Assembly (NCBI GenBank): GCA_004335835.1
Contig: RWJK01001587.1
Location: forward strand, 56,314-120,313
Direction: 5' to 3'
Source: Scenedesmus sp. ARA3
Taxonomy: Eukaryota; Chlorophyta; Chlorophyceae; Sphaeropleales; Scenedesmaceae
Length of the DNA: 64,000 bases
Shown: piece by piece, positions 52,399 to 62,705 of the stretch
Numbering within the stretch: the first letter of the stretch is position 1
Layout: each line of letters starts with the position of its first letter
The notes under the pieces: model-generated
Told to the model about the DNA's origin: nothing
Databases searched by the model: none
The model's input: only the letters and a program-made list of their open reading frames with translations
Position numbers and translations under genes: made by a program

Positions 52399-53876
52399 AG
52401 ATCCTTGCCTCGCTGCGTAGTTGCGGCGTCAAGCATGCTGCTAGCCTGCAGCTGCTGCGCTGCAGCCACTTGCTGCTGCAGCCAATCTGCCAGCTGCTGC
52501 ACACAAGGCAGCAGCCGGCCGTGGCTAGCAGCAGCCTGCACAAGCTGCTGCAGCAGCTGCAGCAGCACCTCATGTTGTGGCCGCCACACAGCAGTTGTGC
52601 ATGGCTGCTGCTGCAGCTCGCCAGCTGTTATGTTCACCGCCAGCTGCAGGCGCTGCGGGTCTGACAGCACCTCTGCTGCTCCGGGTAGCGAAGGGAGCCA
52701 GGCAAGGTGCCACACTGCTTGATTGAATGCTCCCCTGACGCCTCCAGATGTTGTGTATCAGAGAAGCTGTGTTCGCGCTGCAACTGCTAGCAGGCAGTCA
52801 ACTGTGGCTGCTAGGTGCTGCTGACTTAGCAGTAGCTCTCTTGCAGATGACAAGAGGCCGAGCAGCACAGCAGCTGCACCTGCAGCTGCCTGCGCCCTGC
52901 AAACCTCCTCTTCCTCATCCTCATTCAGCTGCTGCTGCTGCCCTTGCTGCTGCCCTGACTCAAAACGAGGCTGCAGCAGCTGCTGCTGCCCCTGCTGCTG
53001 CTGGTTCAGCTGTGCTGACTTCGTACACGGCTGTAGCTGCTGCTGCACAGCTGCCAGCAGCAGCTCTAGCTCTTGCAGGACAACCTTCTGGCAACTGCCA
53101 CCACTCCTATCTAAGACCTGCACCAGATCAAACACAGCCAGTGCTGCAGCTGCATCTGCTGCAGCACCTCGCAGCAGCTCTGGCAGCTTTAATGCTATCA
53201 CTTGCAGGAAACGCTCGTGCTGCTGCGCCAGCAACAGGAGCAGATGCACTGTGTAAGAACGCCAGTCGCTGCTGTGGGTGCTGCTGCTGGCTACGTTCCT
53301 GCAAGCTGCACTACTGCTGCTGGCTGCCTGGCAAGGCACAGCTGCAGGTGCTGGCTGTATCAGTGCTTGCAGGATGGGCTGCAGGTGCTCTTCCTGCAAG
53401 CGCTGTGCATTTGCTGCGTCGCACAACACCTGGCAAATGGTGCCCATAACTTTTCGCACTGCCCCTTGCCTCTGTGTGTCATCTAGGCACAGCTCATGCT
53501 GCTTGCTGATGTAAGTATCTACTAGAGCTGGGAGGTGCTGCTGCAGCTGCTTCTTGCCCGCAGCAGACTCGCATATGGCGCTTAGCAGGTCAGCTGCTGC
53601 TGCTGTGACTTGCGCAGTTGGCTGTATACACTGCTCCTCCCGCCGCAAGGTCAGCAGCAGTGGCGTAATCAGCTGTTCCTGCAGGCCTTGGTCCTGTTTC
53701 AGCAGCTGTAATGCGCCGGAAGCACGCGCATCGTGCAGGGCTGCAACAGCAGCAACTGCTGCCTGGCTGGTTGTGCTGCGCGTGAGCCGGAGCAGTAGCT
53801 GCTCGGCAGACGCATCCTCTGTCTGATTTAATTTGGCCTTCGGAAGATCTTGGAGCTGAAAGAGGCTTTGAAGCAT
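51558..53876 (-). CDS. Gln-rich helical protein, one in-frame TGA
   Basis: On the minus strand an open frame runs from ATG 53876 to a TGA at 52758-52760. It resumes in the same frame immediately after and ends at 51558, with 373 and 399 codons on either side. Both halves have the same character: long amphipathic Leu/Ala/Gln helices suggestive of an alpha-solenoid (for example QAAVAAVAALHDARASGALQ). There is an acidic EDEEEEV patch and a run of about 20 Gln (CTG repeat 52341-52398 on the plus strand). The TGA could be a sequencing error, a recent nonsense change, or be removed by a short intron I could not define. The two halves might also be separate genes. I do not recognise the family. Confidence 0.6.
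52341..52398. repeat. (CTG)19 microsatellite encoding poly-Gln
   Basis: An uninterrupted CTG run on the plus strand reads CAG on the coding strand of the gene at 51558-53876. Confidence 0.95.
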
Positions 53877-54370
53877 CTGCACTGGGGAAGGTCAGTAGAT
53901 CGTCGTGAGTGCAAGCGCACAGGTTGGAGCCTCCGCTGCCAAGACCTCATGATCATTTGTAATTACCTGATTAAACCTAGCTCTTCAGGCTTCGGAGGGC
54001 GGTTTCAGGTCATGCAAGCGCTCCTAGCGTTAACGAGGAAGACTACGTGTCGTTCCGATGCAAAAGAAGTTGAGCGTCATCAGCAACACGAAGTCAAATA
54101 CAGGAGTGCAAGTAAACAGCAACAACGTCTTGCAGCCGGCAGCAGCACGTAAGCAGCGCCACTAGCTGTCATTCTCCCAGGATGAAACCTTGGAGTCATG
54201 ACTCCACGTCATGACAGGCGCTCCAGCCTGTCATGACCCGCATGTCATGACACCGTGCGTCACAGCAACTGCACATGACCCAACGAGACCGCGCGCTTTG
54301 TGCGCCAGATGCCAGCAGAGTGAAAAAAATTTCTGCTCAAAATCATATCTTGTTGCAGCAAGGCTGCAGA
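53877..54370. other. Spacer between two minus-strand genes
   Basis: It lies upstream of the Gln-rich gene and downstream of the RING-PHD gene, so it should contain a promoter and a 3' end. A TCATGA palindrome cluster lies at 54192-54251. No other structure seen. Confidence 0.5.
54192..54251. promoter_or_regulatory. Cluster of TCATGA palindromes
   Basis: GGAGTCATGACTCC (54192-54205) is a perfect palindrome. GTCATGACAGGC (54208-54219) and GCCTGTCATGAC (54226-54237) are perfect 12-bp arms with a 6-nt loop. GTCATGAC recurs at 54244-54251. It is about 0.32 kb upstream of the Gln-rich gene's start; a binding-site or transposon-footprint role is only a guess. Confidence 0.5.
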
Positions 54371-54711
54371 TCATAGTCTGGCTGCAACACCGGCGTCCTC
54401 CAGCATGCCATTCAGCATTGCATCCATCCTGCACCGCACAGCTGCTGCACTGCTGCTGCTGCTGCCATCTGCCACAGTGCCATGGCCAGCTGCATCAGCT
54501 GCAGCCAGCACTGCCCTCAGCGCAACTGCCCCTGCTTTCACGCGCTCATACAGCACATGCGTTGCATCTCTCAGCACTGCACTGTACACCTCCTTACTGA
54601 TCTTCTGCTTGCTGTACAGCAGCGCAAGGCGTGCCTTGGCAATCGCATGCGCTGCCCTCTTTGCGTCTCTCTTCTGGTCATCTGACAGCTCCTTCTGCTC
54701 TCTACTCTCGA

Positions 54712-54748
<37 letters not shown>

Positions 54749-55623
54749 ATCCTGTTGCAAACTGTGCTGCTGCTCCTGCTTGACCCAGGGCTGCATGCAG
54801 GCCGCGGCATCAGGCACCCCAGATGGCCCTGAACCTGCTGCTGCATTGTCACTGCACCCGCCATAGCTTGTCAGGCTTTGCGGAGCACGTGGCAGCACAT
54901 TGTGTTGGCCGCCACGCATCGTGCCAAGCGGCGACAGCAGCCCAGCGGAAGGCCCAGGCATTCCGTGAGGCATTCCGGAAAGCGTTCCTGCAAGCGTTCC
55001 AGGAGGCATTCCAGGAGGCATGCCTGGCATGCCAAGAGCCCCAGCAGGCGGCGGCAGCGGCGGTGGTCCTCTCATCAGCTGCGAAGGTGACGGCAGCTGC
55101 GGCGTCTGCGGTACATGCGGCGACCACGGCATAGGAGGTACAGGCGGCCGCTGCTGGTGCTGTTGCTGCAGTTGCTGCTGCTGTATTTGCTGCTGCGTTT
55201 GCTGCAGCATCATGGGGCCTGTGGGATGCTGCAGCAGAGCTGCTGCTGCATCTGGCAGCGGTGGAGGCGGAGGCGGCATCTGTTGCATTGGTGGCACAGC
55301 CGGCAGCTGCTGGTGCTGTTGCTGCAGCTGCGTCTGCTGCAGCTGCTGCTGCTGCGTCCGCTGCAGCATCAGCGGTCCTGTGGGATGCTGCAGGAATGCA
55401 GTTGCTGCATCTGGCAGTGGCGGTGGCCGGTGCTGCTGCATGGTTAGCTGGAACAAGCCCTCAGCTTCCTGTTGCTGCTGTGGCTGCTGCTGAGACTGCT
55501 GCTGCAGCTGCGGCGGCGGCGGGGGCGGCAGCAGCTGCTGCTGCACTCGCGGCTGCTGGTGCTGGCTGCTGTGTGCTGGCTGGAAATGCTGCTGTGGCAG
55601 CGCTGCGTGCTCTGCAGCAGCCG

Positions 55624-55655
<32 letters not shown>

Positions 55656-56030
55656 GAGTTCCAGTCCCTGTGCAATTGATGCAGCACTTGCAAATGCTGC
55701 AGCGGTTGTGTGCCTCCAGCATCAAAGAACCTGCTGCGCTGCTGCTGCTGCTGTCGTTGCTGCTGCTGATTCTGACCACCTGTACCTGGCCTGCTGCCAG
55801 CATCAACAGCAGCAGCTGCAGCTGCTGCAGCAGCAGCACCACGCCGCACTGCCCCCAGCGTGCGCACAGAATGGGGCAGCTCCCGCCGCCTGCTGCTGCT
55901 GCCTGCTGCTGCAGGCTCTTCGTTTCCACTGCCAGATCGCTGCAGCCGTATGTGCTGCATGTGACCGTCCACAGAGCTGCTACCAGAGCCTCCTGCTGCT
56001 GCTGCTGCTGCTGCTGCTTCTCTGCCAGGT

Positions 56031-56063
<33 letters not shown>

Positions 56064-58989
56064 CCGCTTAAGAGCCATCTACCCATCAGCCCCCTGCTGC
56101 CAAGCCTCCCTCGCTCCTGCTGCTGCTGCCTCTGCTGCTGCTGCTGCCGCGCTGCCTTGATCCCTAGCTGCAGCCGGCTGGGTGCCACAGCAGCAGCTGC
56201 TGCATGTGCTGGCTGCCTCCTGCTGCGGCCGGCAGCACTACCAGCACCCCCTGCTGCTGCTGCTGCTGCTGGAGGGCCAATGCTTGTTGAGCCTGCTAGC
56301 ACAAGCTTCCGCCGCTGCTCTTCGCCTCTGCTGCGTGCTGCTGCAAGCCCATCTCTAATTGCATCCATATAGCCAGGCTGCTGAGGGTCAGCAGGTAGCA
56401 CCAGGCTGTCAGAATTGCTGGCTGGCTGCTGCTGCTGCCGCTGCTGCTGCAATCGCAGTAGCAGGGCCTCTTTCAGCTGTGCATTGCGCGCTTCTGCTGC
56501 ACCTGCTGCTGTAGCGTGGCCAGCACCCTGCACTGCTGCTACTGCTGCTGAGCCGCCTGCACTACTGATGCCAGATGATGCAAAATAGTCGCTGCGCACT
56601 TTTGGCCGGCTAGCTGCTGCTGCTGCTGCTGCTGCTGCATTGTTTGGCACCAGCAGCCGCCTCGCTGCCGCTGCTGAAGTACCTCGCCTACCACTGCCAC
56701 CGCTTGTTGCTGCTGCTGCTGCCGTCTGTTGCCGCACATGCTCCAGCGCTGACCATGCATCATGCATGTCATCGCCAGTGCGAGCCACAGCCGCATTGCC
56801 TGCTGCTGCTGCTGCTGCCCCTTGCTTAGCTCTACCTGTGCTGCCAGTGCTGCCTCTGCGGCCGCTGCCAGCCGCTGCAGCAGCAGCTGTTCCGCTGCTG
56901 AGGTGAGGTGCTGAGATCCCATGCTCTGCTGCTGTCTGCGCTGCTGCTACTGCTGCTGCTGCTGCTGCTGCTGTAGGGGAATCCGGGTCTGCACGCATCT
57001 GGTGCCAGCTGCGCAAGCCAGCTGCTTGCGCTGCTGCTGCTGCTGCACCCTCCCTTGCTGCTGTGCGGGCTGCCTGCCTCCTACCACTTCCACCTGCAGC
57101 AGCAGCAGCAGCAGCAGCAGCTACGTGTGTGCCGCCGCTCCTGCGTGGTGCGCCACGTGCACGTGTAGCTCTGCTGCTGCCAGCAGTTGCCCTGCGCCTG
57201 CGCCTACGCGGCCTAGCGCCACCAGCAGCACGGCGCCGCCGACCCCTGCTGCCAGCTGCAGCTCGTCTGCTTCTGCTGCTGCGCACAGCTCTCCTTGCAG
57301 CCTGCTGCCCTGTCTGCTGCTCTGTTGCATCATCGCTGCTGCTGCACTGCTCATCTTCTTCTGATGAGCCGCCATCATCCGAATGCGATGATGCCTCTGT
57401 GCCACTATCCCCTTCAGTATCTTCTTCTAACAGCTGCTCCACATCTTCCTCTCCTTCTTCTTCTTCTTCTTCTTCTTCTTCTTCTTCTGCAACCTCCTGT
57501 TCACTCAACCCCTGCTCTCCACCTGACCCCATCTCACTCTCACCCTCACTCATCTCACTCTCCGGCTCAGAGTCAAAAAGAGTGAGGTCGACTAGCTCCC
57601 CAGCTTCCCCTTCGCCTGCTGAGCTGTCAGCTGCTCCGCTGCCGCTGCTGCGCCGCCGCAGCCGCCGGCTGCGTCCCGCACTGCGGCCGTATGTCGGAAC
57701 TGCTGCTGCTGCTTGTGGTGCTGACATGCGCGGCGGCTGCCGCTGCTGCTGCCGCCGCTGCTGCTGCTGCTGCTGCCGGGTGTGCTCGCACTGCGGGCAG
57801 AACCAGTCACCCAACGGCACTGCCCGCAGGTGCACGCAGTAGGTGTGGTACCCGTTATCACAGCCTGACAAGGGGCATGGCAGCAGAGGACAGGGGAGTG
57901 GCTCAAGAAGATGGCAGCGACAGGCAGCCGCCTGTAGACATGTAATACGCTTGTCCTCAGGTGCATGCACTGAGGGGTTCTGATGCAACGCAACGGACTG
58001 AGCCAACAGCGCATGTTGCAGCTGGCAAACTTTGTGCTAGAACCAGCACTCCAGCTACTGATGCTGCTGCCCTTGCACTCTTCTTGATTGCTGCTGCCGC
58101 TGCCGCTGTCGCTGACTCTGTTGCTGTACACTCACCATCACAGATGAGCAGCTGCTCCTCGTTTTCATCGCCGCCGCACACCATGCAGTGCAGCGCTTGC
58201 AGGAAGTCCGCGACATCGCCCTCAGGCATGTACACCTGGTCCCGAGCAGCGACGCGCTTTGTTTCAAGCACCACACCATCAAGCTTGCCTCGCGGGCTGC
58301 TTGGGCTGCTGCTGCCGCTGTTCTGCTGCTCTCCTGCAGCCTCATCTGCTGCTGCGTTTCCTGCAAGCGCAGCAGCTGCAGCCAGCGCTGCATCTGCAGC
58401 TGCGCTGTTGGGTTTGTGGCGCTTGCTAGGCGGTTCAAAGTGCGGGTCGCCTAGGTAGAGTGCTTTCCTGCAGATCTGGCTGAAGCGCTGCTTGCAGAAT
58501 GGGCAGCGGGTCTCTCGCTCAGACCACTGAGTGATGCAGGGCCAGCAGAACCTGTCACAAAATGCACAGGAGGAGTTGGGCAGGTACATTGCTTGGTGAG
58601 TTGGCAGTTGGTGCACATGGATGCTGTATGCAGCTTGCAAGTCCAGCATGCTGTTGCAGAACACATGTGGCATTATACAGGATATCTGGTGACACGGGGA
58701 GGCTGTTTCCTGCAAGGGCTGCAGCTGTCAACGTTGTTTACATGCCTGGCTGAAGTTGACCGGCACCGCAGAATATGCTTGTGTTTTCATCAAAGGAAGC
58801 GGCCACGTTGAAGAGGACATATTCAAGAGCTGGCCTTGGATTGGTGCTGCAACCTGGGAGCTGCGCTTGCATGCTGCTGCTGTGCTGTGTTACCAGATGC
58901 AGAGTGAGCATGCTCGTTTACCTGTGGTCGCAGGAGTCTAGTTCGCCAATCTCCTTTGTGGTTTCGAAGCAAATGCCGCAAGTCACCAT
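54371..58989 (-). CDS. RING finger plus PHD finger protein (PHRF1-like)
   Basis: Coding-strand exons are 58989-58922, 58551-58136 and 57864-54371; phases agree, 1,325 residues. Residues 4-44 form a C3HC4 RING: CGIC, CDHRFCWPC and CPFC. The RING is split by intron 1 between CDH and FC. A PHD finger follows (CMVCGG, LLICDGCDNGYHTYC, GDWFCPQC), split by intron 2 after ICDG. RING implies E3 ubiquitin ligase activity and PHD a histone-tail reader, so a nuclear chromatin-linked role is likely. The rest is low-complexity: acidic Glu runs, Arg/Ala-rich and poly-Ala/Gln stretches, and Pro/Met/Gln near the end. The C-terminus has a charged helical block (QKISKEVYSAVLRDATHVLY) resembling that of PHRF1-type proteins. 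The start is the only in-frame ATG before the RING after an upstream stop; an extra 5' exon is possible. Confidence 0.88.
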
Positions 58990-59506
58990 CAGGGAGTTCA
59001 GGTAGTGTTCACAATTGCATCATCAGTACATTCAGATGCATCAAATGATCGCGTTTGAACAGGCTCTCATTGACCTGATGCCTAGTTAAAATCCTGGGAT
59101 CGCTTAAAAGCGTTTGGAAAGTTTGCAGTGCAATTCCTACTGTGCAGTTGTTACCAGCTTGCTGTTACTCGGTTTCAAGGCAAGGCAGACAGCAGAACGT
59201 CTTAATGCCGGCCACACGCAGCTGTTGTTGTCAAGTGCAAGTAAAATTTTGCTCGTCAGCTAGTGCGGTTGCTCAGTGGATGTTCCTGTCCTGGTGTGGA
59301 CTGTCAATGGTCCTTGCCTGGATTGCATGCAGCTGGGTGTGCTACAAGGTCATCAAGCACTGTGGTTCGCGTGTTGATACACTTCAGGTGCTGATCAAAA
59401 GCTCAACAGCTCCAAAGCAGCAGCAACCTGCAGTACCTGCCAGCTTGTCCCAGTAGCACAGGCAGCAGCACAGCAACATCAACACACAGCAGCACCAGCC
59501 AGCATC
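58990..59506. other. Divergent promoter region
   Basis: This 0.5-kb spacer separates the starts of the minus-strand RING-PHD gene and the plus-strand PLD-like gene, so both promoters should lie here. I see no clear TATA box or other element. Confidence 0.5.
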
Positions 59507-61444
59507 ATGGGCTGCTTTCTCAGCAAGGAAGAGGTGTATCACTCGGACGCGTATGCCGCACTGCAGAACCAAGTGCGGCAGCTGCAGCAGCAGCTGAATG
59601 TGGCCTACCAGGGCACGGGCTATGCCCCGCCAGTGGTTCATCAGCAGGTGCGTCCTGCAGCAGCACAGCCATTCTTTTACACATGAACGAGTCCCGAGCC
59701 TTTGCACAGCCTCTCAGCTTGCTATCCGTTGGTGGAAAACTCGTCATCAGCAGGTGCATGTGCACTGCTGCCTAATCCCCTTGCAGGACAGCGAGCACCT
59801 GCTGGCAGGGCTTGCTCAACCCTTGATCCATGGTTCATCAGCACCATCATCATCCATCTTACAAACCAAGCCGACCCCTCAACCTTTCGCAACAAACACA
59901 TACCATGCCGCATTTTGTTTGCTGCACAGGCTGCTGGCGGCAGCGGCAAGCTGAGCGAGGTGCTGTTCTTCCCAGACCCAGCAATGCCATGCCACTACGC
60001 CGGCAACTGCAGGCGCAACAACTGCACCTATGCACACCAGCCAACAAACCTCACCAGGTGGGAGCTGCCTCGCTGAGTCAGCAAGCAAGGGAACTATGTA
60101 CTGCACTCGTCCATAGTTTGGCTGCCTGCTCAGCCGCTTCTGGCTGTGTTTAAGAGTCCAGATTCTGTGCTCTGCTGCTCGCTGGAGGATCACATCAATC
60201 TGGGTTGCAAGCAACATATCTACCATTGCTTGTGCTGCGCTCTCCTGCTGTGATGCACGCAGGTTGCTGCAGTTCCTGGGCAGCGCGCGCAGCACAATCG
60301 ACGTGTGTGTATTCACAATAACGTGTGACGAGATAGCTGAGGCGCTGCTGGCAGCACAGAAGCGTGGTGTGCGCGTGCGCATCATCTCAGACAATGACCA
60401 GGTGTGTATCGGCACACTGCATGTTGTGCAGCACTGTACAAGTAATTGGCTGCTGCTGATTGAGGTGATGTATATGTCCGCTTGTTTGCTGGCTCCTGCT
60501 TGCATGCACATACATAAGGCACTTCCGTGGCTTGCGCACGCTTGCAGCAATGTGCCGCTGAAGAGATGCAGCTGCATTCGTTTGCGCGCGTCAAATTCTG
60601 TGAAAGCACCATGCATGCGTCTGCATCTGTGCACGTGCGCTGCTGCTTCTTGATCAACTGTCTGTCTTTTCTCACTGTGCTGCTGTGGCTGCAGTCCAAG
60701 ACGCAAGGCAGTGATGTGGAGCGGCTGCGAGCTGCTGGCATACCAGTCGCACTTGATGCTGACCAGTACCACAGTGAGCAGAGGCTCCCACAGCCTCCTA
60801 CTGCTGAGCAAGCATGTTGTCATCGTTGCAGCAGGGCAGCACATGGCTTTCAAGCTGCAAGTTGACATCATCAATTGAGCGCAAACTGCTGTGTGGGCTG
60901 TATGAACCTGCAAAGCGTTAAGCTGTGCTTTGCACGTCACTGCTGTGCCTTGCGCCTCTGGACAAGCGCTGCCAGCATTGTTGCTTGTAACGGGGTGCGC
61001 AACCGCTGCATGCACATGCGATGGTCACTGCTGTCGTGCTGGTCGTGCTGTGCAGTGCACCATAAGTTTGCTGTGCTGGACAGCCGCATGATTGCGAACG
61101 GCTCATTCAACTGGACCCGCCAGGCTGTGCTGTTCAACCAGGAGAATGTGGTGCTCAGTGACAACCCTGCACTGGTGAGGCCTTCTGCTGCTGTAATAAG
61201 GCACGATGCAAATTTTTTTTTCATAAGACGACAGACAATCCACTACACAGCCAGTTGGGTGTTTTGGAATGCTGGCCCCAGCTTCCCTTTGCAGAGGCGC
61301 CGTGTGTGCGGCAGGTGTGTGTGCCTTGTCGTGTGTAGTGTGCGCTGCAATGCTGACGGTGCTCCTTCTGCTGTTGGCCTGTCGCAGGTGGCGCAGTTCT
61401 GCAGGCAGTTTGAGATTCTGTGGCAAAAGTACTACAAGCGGTGA
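59507..61444 (+). CDS. Zucchini/MitoPLD-like phospholipase D-superfamily protein
   Basis: Exons are 59507-59647, 59930-60057, 60263-60401, 60695-60773, 61056-61174 and 61388-61444; phases agree, 220 residues. After a Gln-rich helix comes [20 protein letters not shown], then NNCTYAHQ. This C-x5-C-x4-C-x3-H cluster is placed like the zinc finger of MitoPLD/Zucchini. A single HKD motif follows (HHKFAVLD, then NGSFNWT). One HKD per chain implies an active homodimer. Known members hydrolyse cardiolipin or act as an RNase in piRNA biogenesis; which applies here is unknown. Animal members carry an N-terminal transmembrane helix. This protein instead begins MGCFLSKEE, a textbook myristoylation (Gly2) plus palmitoylation (Cys3) signal. 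Confidence 0.88.
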
Positions 61445-62705
61445 TGCTGAAGACTGGCCATTTCTTTTGTGCTGCTGACTGGGCGGCCTGTACGAATTGA
61501 ATGATTGTTTTGCGCATACAGCAAGGTGGGCCTCAACAGCCTTGCAATAGTTCCTGCAGGACGATTCTGATGAGGACTGCTGGTTTAATGAAGTATGACA
61601 AGTTTGTCGGCTTGGTGGTGTGCTACTGTAGCTGCCAGCTCGACTGGTGGCGTTCACGTCAGGTGCTGTATGGAATCACAGAATGCATGAGTTGGCAAGG
61701 GGATCATTAGAAACCATTTTACTTGTGACAGCTGACATGATAGCAGCGTTTGTGCTGCAGGATTGTGTGCAGCTCTTGTTTTGTAGTCGCAAGTTAGCAT
61801 AGGCCCTACCGTGATTACTGGCCCTACCGTGGTTTATGCATGTGGCTTGCATGCATGATGATGTCCTGCCAATGCTTGCTGGCATCATCAGCATTGATCG
61901 CACAACAGTATGTTGTAGTTTCTGCCGTGACCTTGCACCCCTGTCATACTTGGTGACTGCTGGCCCTTAACCTGCAGCTGTGATCGTGTTCGGTTTCTTG
62001 CTTCCCATCTTAGCCTGTTTGGGCGCACAGCTCCTGCATCTGCATGGGTGCAGTGACGCGGGAAGGTGGCATCATTGGCCCCGCCCGTTAGCTGTGAAGC
62101 AGCGTTGACAGCAGTGTTTGCCGACTGTGTTGAAATTCATGCAAACAAACGACTCTAGCAGGTACGTGGCACATAACTACATGTGCAGGATATTGTATCA
62201 TGTGCCATTTGCTGGTCGCACTGCTGTTGTGGAGGGCCATAGTGCTGTTGATCTACAGTAAGCTTGCTCAGCACGCACTGGACCCCAGGCAGCACGATTC
62301 CGCGTCATTGTCTCGGCCCAACATGATTCGAGCTCCATAGGATTGCACGCTGTCGAGCTCAGGCACTGCAATCACGTAAGGGTTTGAGTCAAACTGAATG
62401 TGACTGTCATCCAGGTGTCACCGGCCTGTGCGGTTCAATGCTCTTCGCAGCTTCTTCGTTTTATAACGAGCACATAAGCTGGTTGTTTCGGCTGGAGCAC
62501 GTAATGTTTGGCGAGTACGTCAATGAGAAAACCAAAGGAACCTGCTGCACGACGCGAACACAAGACGTGTTGAGGAAGCGTTGAAACAGCGAAGAAACAA
62601 GCGTTGTAACTCAGTAAGCACAATTGTCAAATTCGTGGGTCAGCTGCAGCTGCTGCCTAGTTGCAGCACAGGGAGCACAGGCAGTGCTCGCAAGGGAAGG
62701 CCACA
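61445..62705. other. Intergenic spacer
   Basis: No gene seen. It contains a small direct repeat CCCTACCGTG(A/G)TT at about 61803-61836. The remainder is unstructured to the eye. Confidence 0.5.

Noticed and set aside
52758..52760. Selenocysteine reading of the in-frame TGA
   Set aside because: Green algae do use selenocysteine, but the residue sits in a helical Gln-rich protein with no redox motif and I see no insertion element. Error or an intron is simpler.
55261..57842. Long plus-strand open frames rich in Ala, Cys and Leu
   Set aside because: They are antisense shadows of the RING-PHD coding exon, whose CAG/GCA runs leave all frames open.
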